From Allonocardiopsis opalescens (GTDB taxonomy: Bacteria; Actinomycetota; Actinomycetes; Streptosporangiales; Streptosporangiaceae): a stretch of 64,000 nucleotides of DNA. Below the pieces are notes generated by a model. It ran no database searches. It saw nothing but the letters and a program-made list of their open reading frames with translations, and had not been told where the DNA came from. The stretch lies in assembly GCF_003002095.1 (NCBI RefSeq), contig NZ_PVZC01000004.1, positions 186,001 through 250,000 of the forward strand, written 5' to 3'. Numbering within the stretch: the stretch's first letter is position 1; each line of letters begins with the position of its first letter. This document shows, piece by piece, positions 25,737-35,312 of the stretch. Both the position numbers and the translations under genes were made by a program.

Positions 25737-25808
25737 CCGGACAACCTACCGCCAGCACCGGTCGGATCCTGAAGGCGCCGGGCGCCGGTTTCCGCTACCG
25801 CGAAGTAG

Positions 25809-26677
<869 letters not shown>

Positions 26678-26678
<1 letters not shown>

Positions 26679-27442
26679 TGGGTCTTCTGGACGGCAAGCG
26701 CATCCTGGTCACCGGGGTGCTGACCGACGCGTCGGTCGCCTTCCACATCGCGAGGCTGGCGCAGCACGAGGGCGCGCAGGTCGTGCTGACCGGGTACGGG
26801 CGGTTGAGCCTGGTGGAGCGGATCGCCAAGCGGCTGCCCGAGACGCCGCCCGTCATCGAGCTGGACGTCACCGACCCGGCGCACCTGGACGGGCTCGCCG
26901 ACCGGCTGCGCGGCCATGTCGACCGCATCGACGGCGTCGTGCACGCCATCGCCTTCGCGCCCCAGGACGCGCTGGGCGGCAACTTCCTCAATACCAGCTG
27001 GGACGACGCCGCCACCGCCCTGCACGTGTCGGCCTTCTCGCTGAAGTCGCTGGCCATGGCGGCGCTCCCGCTCATGGAGGACGGCGGCTCGATCGTCGGC
27101 CTGGACTTCGACGCCAGCGTCGCCTGGCCGGTCTACGACTGGATGGGCGTGGCCAAGGCGGGCCTGGAGTCCACCTCCCGCTACCTCGCCCGCTACCTCG
27201 GCGAGCACCGGGTGCGGGTGAACCTGGTGTCCTTCGGGCCGATGCGAACCATGGCCGCCAAGAGCATCCCGGGCTTCGACGAACTGGAGTCCACCTGGCC
27301 GCAGCGCGCCCCGCTGGGCTGGGACACCTCCGACCCCGAGCCGATCGCTCGCGCCGCGGTGGCGCTGCTGTCGGACTGGTTCCCGGCCACCACGGGCGAG
27401 ATCGTGCACGTCGACGGCGGCGTGCACGCCATGGGCGGATAG
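26678..27442 (+). CDS. inhA: NADH-dependent enoyl-ACP reductase (InhA/FabI type)
   Basis: The 254-residue protein begins G-L-L-D-G-K-R-I-L-V-T-G-V-L-T-D-A-S-V-A-F, the distinctive FabI/InhA nucleotide-binding start. Y-D-W-M-G-V-A-K supplies the Tyr-(x6)-Lys pair of enoyl reductases in place of the YxxxK of other SDRs. The chain ends G-E-I-V-H-V-D-G-G-V-H-A-M-G-G. It performs the last reduction of each fatty-acid elongation cycle. The start overlaps the fabG stop, so the two are translationally coupled. This is the isoniazid/triclosan target class; Ser/Ala resistance positions were not evaluated. Confidence 0.95.
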
Positions 27443-27455
27443 GCGGGAGGCGCAC

Positions 27456-28214
27456 GTGGAACTCGGACTCTCCGGCGCCCGGGTGCTCGTCACCGGGGCC
27501 AGCCGCGGCATCGGGCGGGCCATCGCCGAGGCCTTCGCCGCCGAGGGGGCCAACCTCGCCATCTGCGCCCGCAACGAGGGCCCGCTGGGCGAGGTCGCCC
27601 GCGAACTGGGCCGCCGGGTGCGGGTGCTGGCCAAGCCGGTCGACGTCAAGAGCGGCCCGGCCCTGGAAGCCTTCGTCGAGCGCGCCGCACAGGAGTTCTC
27701 CGGCCTGGACGTCGTGGTCTCCAACGTGTCGGGCGGATCGGCGCGCGACGAGACCCAGTGGGAGCGGGCGGTCGCCACCGACCTCTACCCCTTCGTCCGG
27801 CTGGTGCGGGCGGCGCGTCCGCACCTGGAGGCGTCCAACTCCGCCTCGATCGTGCTGATCTCCACCACCTCGGCCGTCGACACCTCGCCGCCGTCGGGGG
27901 CCGGCGCCTACGGTGCGGTCAAGGCGGCGCTGAACCACCACGCGAGCGCGCTCGCCCGCGAACTGGCGCCGGGCATCCGGGTGAACACGGTCTCGCCCGG
28001 TCCGGTGGAGTTCCCCGGCGGCGGGTGGGCCCGCCGCCGCGAGCAGGAGCCCGCGCTGTACGCGGCGGTGCGCGAGCGCATCCCCTTCGGCCGGATGGCC
28101 GACCCGGCCGAGGTGGCGCGGGCGGTCGTCTTCCTGGCCAGCCCGGCGGCCGGCTACATCGTCGGCGCCAACCTCACCGTCGACGGCGGCTTCCTCAGCA
28201 GGGTGGACGGCTGA
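27456..28214 (+). CDS. SDR-family oxidoreductase, third gene of the fabG-inhA operon
   Basis: The 252-residue SDR has T-G-A-S-R-G-I-G-R-A, a serine strand I-S-T-T-S and an intact Y-G-A-V-K catalytic motif, then N-T-V-S-P-G-P and the final L-T-V-D-G-G-F-L. It starts with GTG 13 bases after inhA, preceded by GGGAGG, and is followed by a strong terminator. It thus completes a three-gene operon with fabG and inhA. Its substrate is unknown; operon membership suggests acyl-chain or related lipid chemistry (inference). Confidence 0.88.
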   Translation: MELGLSGARVLVTGASRGIGRAIAEAFAAEGANLAICARNEGPLGEVARELGRRVRVLAKPVDVKSGPALEAFVERAAQEFSGLDVVVSNVSGGSARDETQWERAVATDLYPFVRLVRAARPHLEASNSASIVLISTTSAVDTSPPSGAGAYGAVKAALNHHASALARELAPGIRVNTVSPGPVEFPGGGWARRREQEPALYAAVRERIPFGRMADPAEVARAVVFLASPAAGYIVGANLTVDGGFLSRVDG

Positions 28215-28232
28215 GGAGCCCCCGGGCACGCG

Positions 28233-28263
28233 CAGGGGCGCCCCGCGACGCGGGGCGCCCCTG
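28233..28263 (+). terminator. Terminator of the fabG-inhA-SDR operon
   Basis: CAGGGGCGCCCCG and CGGGGCGCCCCTG form a perfect 13-bp stem with loop CGACG, 18 bases after the SDR stop. The stem is symmetric enough to serve the opposing SRPBCC transcript as well. Confidence 0.8.
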
Positions 28264-28296
28264 AGGCGGCCGTGGGCCCTGCGTGCCGATCGCGGG

Positions 28297-28758
28297 TCAG
28301 GGCGTCGGACGGTCCACGTCGCCGCGCCAGCCCCCGGTGGGGATCTCACGCGACTCGATGAACTCCTTGAAGCGGTTCATGTCGCCCTGGATGCGGCGGT
28401 CGACCACGTTCAGCGCATCGCCGATCTTCTCGACGGCGCCCTCGGGCTCGATGTCCATCTGCAGGGTCACCCGGGTGTGCGACGGGTCGATCCGGTGGAA
28501 GGTCACCACACCCGCCTGCCGGGGACCCTCCACGCTGTGCCACGCGATCCGCTCGTCGGGGTGCTGCTCGGTGATCTCGGCGTCGAACTCGCGGGTCGCG
28601 CCGGCGATCTTCGTCCGCCAGTGGGTGCGGGTCGGACCCAGCTGCTGCACCTGCTCCACGCCCTCCATGAAGTGCGGGAAGTCCTCGAACTGGGTCCACT
28701 GGTTGTAGGCGACGGGCAGCGGCACATCCACATCGACGGCCTTGGTGATCGTGCTCAT
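28297..28758 (-). CDS. SRPBCC/START-like protein (polyketide cyclase/dehydrase family)
   Basis: The 153-residue protein starts MSTITKAVDVDVPLPVAYNQ, the first strand and helix of the SRPBCC helix-grip fold. F-E-D-F-P-H-F-M-E-G-V follows, then a curved beta sheet including T-R-V-T-L-Q-M-D-I-E-P, and a C-terminal helix. The family binds hydrophobic ligands. Similar stand-alone proteins are common in actinomycetes and often stress-associated, with unknown ligands. GGAGG precedes the ATG by four bases. Single-gene unit converging on the fab operon. Confidence 0.85.
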   Translation of the reverse strand: MSTITKAVDVDVPLPVAYNQWTQFEDFPHFMEGVEQVQQLGPTRTHWRTKIAGATREFDAEITEQHPDERIAWHSVEGPRQAGVVTFHRIDPSHTRVTLQMDIEPEGAVEKIGDALNVVDRRIQGDMNRFKEFIESREIPTGGWRGDVDRPTP

Positions 28759-28871
28759 CACGCCTCCTCGTCGGGGTGATCGATCGCCTCGATCGTTGCT
28801 TTCGCGTGCTTCGCGGCCGCCGCTACCCGCGCGCTCGGCGCTAAACGCACCGCGGCGGGGCCTGCGGGCGC

Positions 28872-30800
28872 TCAGCCCTCGCGCAGCAGCTCGACCAGGC
28901 GGGTGCGCCGCCGCGGCGGACGGGAGCGCACCGCCTCGGCCAGGGCGGGCCCGGCGGCGTGCACGATCGACAGGTGCTCGGCGGCGCGGGTGACCGCTCC
29001 GTACAGCGCCGGGCCGCCCGGCCGGAACCCGGGCGGGAAGGGCGGCACGACGAGCACCACGGCCCGCCACCGGCCGCCCTGGGCCGCCGCGGCCGTCAGC
29101 GCCCAGCCGGGCCGGAAGGCCGTCAGATCGGGCACGGCGAGCTCACGGCCGGGGCCCGCGTCCGGCCCGGGGACCTCCTCACCGCCGAACAGCCGCACCA
29201 CCGCGCCCTCGGGCCCGGCCTCGGCCAGGTAGCCGACGTCGCCGGCGGTGAAGCCCTCGCCGTCGGCCGCCGCGACCAGGCGGTCGCCGGGGTCGAAGCC
29301 GCCGTGCGCGCCGGGGCCGGGGTTCAGCGCCGCCTTGCAGGCGGCGTTCAGCGCCGCCGCGCCGGCCTCGCCGTCGCGCAGCAGCGACACGACCTGGACG
29401 CGCTGCGCGGGCACGCCGAGGGCGCGCGGGATGGAGTCGGTGACCAGCTGGACGGTGCGGTGCACCGCCTCGGCGGCGCTCGACGCCCGCACCACCACGA
29501 GCTCGCGGCCGCCGCCGGCGCCCGGCGCGGGCACCGGCGGCAGCTCGCCCGCGGCCAGCGAGGCGGCCAGCGCGGTGACGGAGCCCGGCCGGGGCCGGGG
29601 GGCGGGCAGCGCGGCCACCGGGACGACCCGCGCGTCCAGCACGTCGGCCAGCACCGCGCCGGGGCCGGGCGGCGGGGGCGCGTCGGGGTCGCCGACGAGC
29701 ACCAGGTGGGTGCCGTCGGCGCACGCCTCCACCAGGGCCGCGCCCAGCTCCACGTCCAGGGTCTCGGCGCCGGTGACCACCACCAGCCCCGCCTCAAGCG
29801 GGGCCGCCTCGCCGTGCGCGTAGCCGCCGTCGGGGCGCCCGCCCAGCAGGGCGCGCAGCGGCGTCGCGGGGACGCCCGCGGCGGCCGCCAGCGCCTCGGC
29901 CGAGGTGCCGCTGGGCGCGGTGACGACGGCGCCCACCTCGGCCGCCTCGGCGATCGCGGGCAGCAGCGCCACCAGGTCGGCGACGGCGTCGCCCGCTCCC
30001 GGCCCGGCCGGGACCGCCACCACGCCGCGCAGCGCCACCGCGACGAGCGCGGCGAGGGTCTCGGGCGCGGGGGAGCGGCCCAGCCGCTCCGCGGCGGCTT
30101 CGGCCGCCTCGGCCGCGGTCGCGGAGTCGACCAGCGCCTCGGCCGTACCGGCCAGCCGCCCCAGCCCCTCGCCCAGCGTCTCCTCGGCCAGCCCGTAGCG
30201 CCCCAGCGCCAGCAGCGGCACGGGGTCGGGCATCTCGGCGGGCTCGGCCGGATCGGCGTCGTCGTCGGCCGGATAGGAGTCCACCGCGATCACCAGCCCG
30301 TCGTCGAGCGCGGAGTCGACGGCTCCGGCGCCGTCGCGGACCCCCAGACCCGCCAGCGCCCGCACCACCTCGGCCGCCGGCAGCGCGGTATGCCCCGTCC
30401 GCGCCGCCCGGGTCAGCAGATGCACCACCAGGGCACGGGCCCGCCGCTCGTCGGTCGGCACCGCCGAGGCGCCGAGCAGCCGCCGCGCCGTGAAGTCGGC
30501 CTGCTCGGGCGTGATCTCGGGCAGCGACAGCAGCCGCCACGGATCGCCGCGCAGCAGCGCGGCCGCGTCGTCCCCGAGCGCCCGCACCAGCGGCCCGGCC
30601 AGCCGCGCGGGTGCTCCCGCCCGCTCCAGCACCTCCACGGCGGCGGCCACGGCCGCACTCGGCCCCTCGACCCGCCCGGCGGGCCGGGGCCCCGCGTCTT
30701 GCGGACTCAGGTCGCCACGCTCCTTCGCCAGCGCACATGGGCGCGCCCTAGCGGGCCGCGGCGCCGGCGCCCGCCACCGCGGACCACCGCCCGGCCGCAC
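28872..30800 (-). CDS. RecD2-like helix-hairpin-helix protein with decayed helicase motifs
   Basis: The 642-residue frame aligns in order with RecD2 helicases. It has an HhH/winged-helix N-terminal region (G-D-P-W-R-L-L-S-L-P-E-I with Q-A-D, then T-G-H-T-A-L-P), a RecA-like domain and a UvrD_C_2-like end (Y-G-A-V-T-R-A-A-E-H-L). But Walker A reads T-A-P-S-G-T-S-A-E-A with no GKT/S. Walker B has lost its Asp-Glu (V-V-T-G-A-E-T-L-D). G-D-P-D-A replaces GDxxQ, and A-A-A-A-Q-G-G replaces the H-K-S-Q-G motif. The frame is intact, so this looks like a maintained pseudo-helicase. The start is uncertain: the GTG chosen lacks a close ribosome site and the true start may be up to about 60 codons downstream. 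Confidence 0.72.
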   Translation of the reverse strand: MRPGGGPRWRAPAPRPARARPCALAKERGDLSPQDAGPRPAGRVEGPSAAVAAAVEVLERAGAPARLAGPLVRALGDDAAALLRGDPWRLLSLPEITPEQADFTARRLLGASAVPTDERRARALVVHLLTRAARTGHTALPAAEVVRALAGLGVRDGAGAVDSALDDGLVIAVDSYPADDDADPAEPAEMPDPVPLLALGRYGLAEETLGEGLGRLAGTAEALVDSATAAEAAEAAAERLGRSPAPETLAALVAVALRGVVAVPAGPGAGDAVADLVALLPAIAEAAEVGAVVTAPSGTSAEALAAAAGVPATPLRALLGGRPDGGYAHGEAAPLEAGLVVVTGAETLDVELGAALVEACADGTHLVLVGDPDAPPPPGPGAVLADVLDARVVPVAALPAPRPRPGSVTALAASLAAGELPPVPAPGAGGGRELVVVRASSAAEAVHRTVQLVTDSIPRALGVPAQRVQVVSLLRDGEAGAAALNAACKAALNPGPGAHGGFDPGDRLVAAADGEGFTAGDVGYLAEAGPEGAVVRLFGGEEVPGPDAGPGRELAVPDLTAFRPGWALTAAAAQGGRWRAVVLVVPPFPPGFRPGGPALYGAVTRAAEHLSIVHAAGPALAEAVRSRPPRRRTRLVELLREG

Positions 30801-30909
30801 CCCGGGGCCGGAGCACTCCCCACAGGGAACGCTCGACGGCCGCTTCGGTCGGCCGACAGTCTAGACGCGGGCGCCGTCACCCGCCCTCCACCCGCGTCGG
30901 CCCGGCGTC

Positions 30910-31878
30910 TCAGCCGTCCTCGTCCAGGTCGTGCCCCGCCGACACGTCGTCCAGGGCGGTGCGGATGGCGTAGGGGAGGGTGACGGACTCGGCGTCCAGG
31001 ATCTCCTCCAGCTGCTCGGCGGTGCGGGCGCCGACGACGGGGGCGGCCACGCCGGGGCGGTCGCGGACCCAGCTGAGCGCCACGGCCAGGGGGGCCACGC
31101 CCAGGCCGTCGGCGGCGGTGTGGACGGACTCCACGATGCGGCGCGAGCGCTCGTCCAGGTAGGGCTGGACGAAGGGGGCGAGGTGGCCGGAGGCGGCGCG
31201 GGAGTCGGCCGGGATGCCGGAGCGGTACTTGCCGGTCAGCACCCCGCGTCCCAGCGGCGACCAGGCGAGCAGGGAGACCCCCGCGTCGGCCGCCGCCTCC
31301 AGCAGGTCGCCCTCCACCGACCGGTTCAGCAGCGAGTACTCCATCTGACTGGAGACGACGGGGGCGCGGCCCGCCTGCGCGCCAGCGCGCTGCCAGGCGG
31401 CGGCCTTGGCCAGCTGCCAGGCGTTGTGGTCGCACAGCCCGGCGTAGCGCACCCGCCCGGAGGAGACGGCGGTGTCCACGGCGGCCAGGGTCTCCTCCAT
31501 CGGGGTGCGCGGGTCGTGGCCGTGCAGCTGCCACAGGTCGACCTCGTCGACGCCCAGCCGGCGCAGCGACGCGTCCAGCGCGCTCAGCAGGTGCCTGCGG
31601 GAGGCGTCGGGGTTGCGGGCGCCGCCGGCCCGCCCGGACTTAGTGGCGATGATCACATCGCTGCGCCGGGCGGCCACGCCCAGCAGCCGGCCGAGCATCC
31701 GCTCGCTGTCCCCGTCGGCGTACACGTCGGCGGTGTCCACCAGGGTGCCGCCCGACTCGACGAAGGCGATCAGCTGCTGGGCCGCGTCGTCCTCGCCGGT
31801 GTCGCGTCCCCAGGTCATCGTGCCCAGGGCGATCCGGGAGACCCACAGGCCCGAGCCGCCCAGCTGTCGCTGCTCCAT
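30910..31878 (-). CDS. Aldo/keto reductase
   Basis: The 322-residue TIM-barrel protein has the AKR catalytic residues in order: D-T-A-D-V-Y (Asp and Tyr), A-T-K-S-G (Lys) and L-H-G-H-D (His). L-A-W-S-P-L-G-R-G-V-L-T-G-K-Y and V-V-G-A-R-T-A-E-Q-L form the NADPH-binding end. Substrate unknown. The ATG has TAGCCT seven bases upstream and no ribosome site, suggesting a leaderless transcript. It starts divergently from uppP. The first strand E-Q-R-Q-L-G-G-S-G-L-W-V-S is typical of the family, which supports the start. Confidence 0.92.
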   Translation of the reverse strand: MEQRQLGGSGLWVSRIALGTMTWGRDTGEDDAAQQLIAFVESGGTLVDTADVYADGDSERMLGRLLGVAARRSDVIIATKSGRAGGARNPDASRRHLLSALDASLRRLGVDEVDLWQLHGHDPRTPMEETLAAVDTAVSSGRVRYAGLCDHNAWQLAKAAAWQRAGAQAGRAPVVSSQMEYSLLNRSVEGDLLEAAADAGVSLLAWSPLGRGVLTGKYRSGIPADSRAASGHLAPFVQPYLDERSRRIVESVHTAADGLGVAPLAVALSWVRDRPGVAAPVVGARTAEQLEEILDAESVTLPYAIRTALDDVSAGHDLDEDG

Positions 31879-32217
31879 GGCCGCGAGGCTACCCGCGGGC
31901 GGCGGCGGGACGGAGGTCAGCGCGCCGGTGCCGGGGCGGCGGTGGCCGCCACCGGCCGCGCCCGCGCGGCGCGCCGCCCGGCCCGGGCGGAGGGCGGGCG
32001 CGGTGACGGTTGTGATTCCTGCGGCGTAAGGGGCGAAAAGCTCGCTACCCTCGGTGCACCCCCAACGTTTCGGCAGCGCGATCCGCGAACGCCGCGCCCG
32101 CACCCGTCCGCGCCCCTTCGGCCCGCGCCGGGGCGCGGCCCGGCGGCGGCCGCGCTGCGGTCCCAGCCGTGCGAGCGTGAAGAGAGTCTGTCCGACGTGA
32201 CCGTCACCCAAGAGAGC
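31879..32217. other. Intergenic region between the AKR gene and uppP
   Basis: The left edge holds the leaderless -10 of the AKR gene (TAGCCT on the minus strand, 31886-31891). Around 32010-32051 is an AT-richer stretch with TTGTGA and TACCCT, the likely uppP promoter, leaving a leader of about 160 bases. No ORF, tRNA or clear leader structure is seen. Confidence 0.45.
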
Positions 32218-33087
32218 ATGAGCATCTTCGAGGCCGTCATCCTGGGCCTCGTCCAAGGGCTCACCGAGTTCCTGCCGATCTCCTCCAGCGGCCACCTGCG
32301 CATCGTCGCCGCCTTCTCCGGCTGGCCCGACCCCGGGGCCGCCTTCACCGCGGTGTCCCAGATCGGCACCGAGCTCGCGGTGCTGATCTACTTCCGCAAG
32401 GACATCGCGAACATCATCAGCACCTGGTTCCGCTCCCTGTACACCCGGGAGCTGCGCGGCGAGATCGAGGCCCGGATGGGCTGGTACATCATCGTCGGCA
32501 CCATCCCGATCGTGCTGCTCGGCATCACCCTGCAGGACTACATCGAGGCGCCCTTCCGCGACCTGCGCCTGATCGCCACCACCCTGATCGTCTTCGGCAT
32601 CCTGCTCGGCCTGGTCGACTACTTCTCCCGCAAGGAGCGCGAACTCGCCCAGCTGACCACCGGCCACGGCCTGCTGTTCGGCCTGTTCCAGGCCCTGGCG
32701 CTGGTCCCCGGCGTCTCCCGCTCCGGCGCCACGGTCACCGGCGGCATGCTGCTGGGCTACAAGCGCGAGGCCGCGGCCCGCTACGCCTTCCTGCTGGCGC
32801 TGCCCGCCGTGTTCGGCTCCGGGATCTTCCAGCTGTTCGACATCGGCGGCGACGAGTACGCGGGCTGGACCGCCACCATCGTCGGCACCGTCATCGCCTT
32901 CATCGTCGGCTATGCGGTGATCGCCTGGTTCATGCGCTACATCTCCACCCGCAGCTTCATGCCCTTCGTGTACTACCGGATCGCCCTGGGCGTGCTGATC
33001 TTCGTGCTGGTCGGCTTCGGCGTGCTGGAGCCCACCGCGGGGGTGCAGATGGAGCCGGAGGCCGACGTGCCCGTCCAGCAGCCCTGA
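32218..33087 (+). CDS. uppP: Undecaprenyl-diphosphatase
   Basis: The 289-residue polytopic membrane enzyme dephosphorylates undecaprenyl pyrophosphate to recycle the lipid carrier of cell-wall synthesis; its overexpression gives bacitracin resistance. Both signature regions are present: Q-G-L-T-E-F-L-P-I-S-S-S-G-H (residues 13-26) and P-G-V-S-R-S-G-A-T. About eight membrane segments are visible. The start at MSIFEAVILG fits the family; a GTG seven codons upstream is in frame and cannot be excluded. It is followed 34 bases later by the phosphatase module. Confidence 0.94.
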   Translation: MSIFEAVILGLVQGLTEFLPISSSGHLRIVAAFSGWPDPGAAFTAVSQIGTELAVLIYFRKDIANIISTWFRSLYTRELRGEIEARMGWYIIVGTIPIVLLGITLQDYIEAPFRDLRLIATTLIVFGILLGLVDYFSRKERELAQLTTGHGLLFGLFQALALVPGVSRSGATVTGGMLLGYKREAAARYAFLLALPAVFGSGIFQLFDIGGDEYAGWTATIVGTVIAFIVGYAVIAWFMRYISTRSFMPFVYYRIALGVLIFVLVGFGVLEPTAGVQMEPEADVPVQQP

Positions 33088-33121
33088 CCGGGCGGCGGCC
33101 CGCTCCCGTTAGGCTGCCCGG

Positions 33122-33829
33122 GTGAGCACCGTGCTGTTCGTCCGCCACGGCCTGACCGCCGTCACCGGCTCCACCCTGCTCGGCTGGACCCCCGGGGTCC
33201 CGCTCGACGAGCGGGGCGAGGCGCAGGCCGAGGCGGTGGCGCGGCGGCTGGCCGGGCTGCCGCTGGCGGCCGTGGTCACCTCGCCGCTGGAGCGCTGCCG
33301 CCAGACCGCCGAGGCCATCGCCGCCGGGCGGGCCGCCCCCCTCGTCGACGAGCGCTTCGGCGAGTGCGGCTACGGCGAGTGGACCGGCCGCAAGCTGTCG
33401 GAGCTCGCCAAGGAGCCGCTGTGGCGGGTGGTCCAGTCCCACCCCAGCGCGGTGCGCTTCCCCGGCGGGGAGTCGATGACGGAGGTCGCGCACCGCGCCG
33501 TGGGCGCGGTGCGCGCCTGGAACGCCGAGCTGGGCGCCGACGCCGTCTACGCCGTGTGCAGCCACGGCGATGTGATCAAGGCCATCGTCGCCGACGCCCT
33601 CGGCCTGCACCTGGACCAGTTCCAGCGCATCCAGATCGACCCCTGCTCGGTCACCGCCGTCCGCTACACCGAGCTGCGCCCGTTCGTGCTCCGGCTCAAC
33701 GACACCGACGACCTCGCCGCCGTGCTGCCGCCCCCGCCCGCCGAGGGTGGCGAGGCGGCCGAGGGCTCCGACGCCGTCGTGGGCGGCGGCGCCGGGGGCC
33801 CCGCCGCGCCGCCCTCGAGCACCGGCTGA
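33122..33829 (+). CDS. Histidine phosphatase family protein (phosphoglycerate-mutase fold)
   Basis: The 235-residue protein starts M-S-T-V-L-F-V-R-H-G, giving the phospho-acceptor His in the R-H-G motif. E-R-C-R-Q-T-A-E supplies a phosphate-binding Arg, and C-S-H-G-D holds the second His. The last 45 residues are Gly/Pro-rich and disordered. The GTG has TAGGCT exactly six bases upstream, so the transcript is probably leaderless. It forms a conserved actinobacterial module with the next two genes (DUF3090 and a kinase-like protein). The substrate is unknown; the fold includes small-molecule and protein phosphatases. Confidence 0.88.
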   Translation: MSTVLFVRHGLTAVTGSTLLGWTPGVPLDERGEAQAEAVARRLAGLPLAAVVTSPLERCRQTAEAIAAGRAAPLVDERFGECGYGEWTGRKLSELAKEPLWRVVQSHPSAVRFPGGESMTEVAHRAVGAVRAWNAELGADAVYAVCSHGDVIKAIVADALGLHLDQFQRIQIDPCSVTAVRYTELRPFVLRLNDTDDLAAVLPPPPAEGGEAAEGSDAVVGGGAGGPAAPPSSTG

Positions 33830-33867
33830 ACATGCCAGGCACCGGCACCGGACGCTAGAGTCGGGGC

Positions 33868-34440
33868 ATGCCCGTCTACTTCTACGACCAGCCCGAGCGT
33901 TTCGTCGCGGGCACGGTCGGCCAGCCCGGCGACCGGGCGTTCTTCCTCCAGGCGCGCTCCGAGGGCAGGACCACCAGTGTCGGGCTGGAGAAGATGCAGG
34001 TGAGCGCGCTCGCCGAGCGTATCGAGGAGCTGCTCGACGAGCTCGCCAAGCGCAGCATCACCGGTGACGACGTCCCCTCCGCCACCCCCGAGGAACTGCG
34101 CGACGACGAACCGCTGGACCAGCCGCTGCTGGAGGACTTCCGGGTCGGCACCCTCGCGCTCGCCTGGGACCCCGAGACCAGCAGGGTGCTGATCGAGGCG
34201 CAGGCGGCCGGCGAGGCCGACGACGAGCCCGCCGAGCCGCTCAGCGACGATCTCGACTCCGAGCGCGACGTCCTGCGGGTGCGCATCACCCCCGCCGCCG
34301 CCCGGGCCTTCGCCGAGCGCGCGCTGCGGGTGGTGGCGGCGGGACGGCCCAACTGCCCGCTGTGCGGCCTGCCGCTGGACCCCGACGGCCACGTCTGCCC
34401 GCGCGCCAACGGCTACCGGCCGCTGACCCCCGAAGCCTGA
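33868..34440 (+). CDS. DUF3090 protein with C-terminal zinc-ribbon-like motif
   Basis: The 190-residue protein begins MPVYFYDQPERFVAGTVGQP, characteristic of DUF3090, and ends with C-P-L-C-G-L-P-L-D-P-D-G-H-V-C-P-R-A-N-G-Y, a compact C-x2-C...H-x-C cluster that could bind zinc. Middle part is Glu/Asp-rich. TAGAGT lies exactly six bases before the ATG, so it has its own leaderless promoter although it sits 38 bases after the phosphatase gene. Function unknown; always found with a histidine phosphatase and a kinase-like partner in actinobacteria. Confidence 0.88.
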   Translation: MPVYFYDQPERFVAGTVGQPGDRAFFLQARSEGRTTSVGLEKMQVSALAERIEELLDELAKRSITGDDVPSATPEELRDDEPLDQPLLEDFRVGTLALAWDPETSRVLIEAQAAGEADDEPAEPLSDDLDSERDVLRVRITPAAARAFAERALRVVAAGRPNCPLCGLPLDPDGHVCPRANGYRPLTPEA

Positions 34441-34448
34441 GAGCCGCC

Positions 34449-35186
34449 ATGGCCGAGTGGTTCGACGACATCTCGTCGCCCAACGCCCTGGGCCTGCTGC
34501 GCACCGGCCGCCTCGAGGTCGAGGGGAGGCTGGTGTCGGCCTCCAACGCCACCCTGCGCTGCTGGGTCGAGGCCGACGGCGTGCGCGCCCGCTGCGTGTA
34601 CAAGCCCGTGGCGGGGGAGCGCCCGCTGTGGGACTTCCCCGACGGCACCCTGGCCGACCGCGAGGTGGCGGCCTTCGCCGTCTCCGAGGCGCTGGGCTGG
34701 CGGGTGGTGCCGCCCACCGTCTACCGCGAGGGCCCCTACGGGCCCGGCATGTGCCAGCTGTGGATCGACACCGACCCCGAGGTCGACCTGGTGGAGCTGT
34801 CCGGCCGCTACACCGACGAGGGGCTGCGCCGGATGGCCGTCTTCGACGCGGTGGTGAACAACTCCGACCGCAAGATCGGCCACCTGCTGCCCGCCCCCGA
34901 CGGCCACCTCTTCGGCTGCGACCACGGCGTCTGCTTCTCGGTGGAGTACAAGCTGCGCACGGTGCTGTGGCAGTGGCAGGGCTGGGAGCTGAACGACGAC
35001 GCCCGCGAGGGGCTGGAGCGGCTGTCCGGCGAGCTCACCGACGGCCCGCTGGCGGCGACCCTCGCCAAGCACCTCACCCCCGAGGAGTGCCACGCCACCC
35101 TGCGCCGGGTCGAGCTGCTGCTGGAGCACGGCGTGCACCCCTACCCGTCCCAGGACTGGCCCTCCGTCCCCTGGCCGCCCTTCTAG
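34449..35186 (+). CDS. SCO1664-family kinase-like protein (PI3/4-kinase fold)
   Basis: The 245-residue protein shows a minimal atypical kinase core. R-C-V-Y-K-P-V-A-G-E-R-P-L-W-D-F supplies a nucleotide-binding Lys, D-R-E-V-A-A-F the partner acid, D-A-V-V-N-N-S-D-R-K a catalytic-loop-like segment, and G-C-D-H-G-V-C-F the metal-binding Asp. This pattern is shared with PI3/4-kinase-like bacterial proteins. It starts eight bases after DUF3090 and is probably cotranscribed. A kinase-like protein beside a phosphatase suggests opposing reactions on one substrate (inference). Confidence 0.85.
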   Translation: MAEWFDDISSPNALGLLRTGRLEVEGRLVSASNATLRCWVEADGVRARCVYKPVAGERPLWDFPDGTLADREVAAFAVSEALGWRVVPPTVYREGPYGPGMCQLWIDTDPEVDLVELSGRYTDEGLRRMAVFDAVVNNSDRKIGHLLPAPDGHLFGCDHGVCFSVEYKLRTVLWQWQGWELNDDAREGLERLSGELTDGPLAATLAKHLTPEECHATLRRVELLLEHGVHPYPSQDWPSVPWPPF

Positions 35187-35231
35187 CCGCCAGGGCCCCG
35201 CACCGCCGCCGCGTCCGCACCCCGTGACGCG

Positions 35232-35267
35232 GCCGAGCCCCGGACCGTTCACGGTCCGGGGCTCGGC
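35232..35267. terminator. Bidirectional terminator between kinase-like and binding-protein genes
   Basis: A perfect 17-bp inverted repeat (GCCGAGCCCCGGACCGT at 35232-35248) with only TC at the centre, located in the 126-base gap between convergent genes. Nearly perfectly symmetric, so suited to end both transcripts. Confidence 0.85.
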
Positions 35268-35312
35268 TCGTGGCGGCCGGGGCGCTTCGCCCGCCCCGGC
35301 GGGTGCCTCTCC

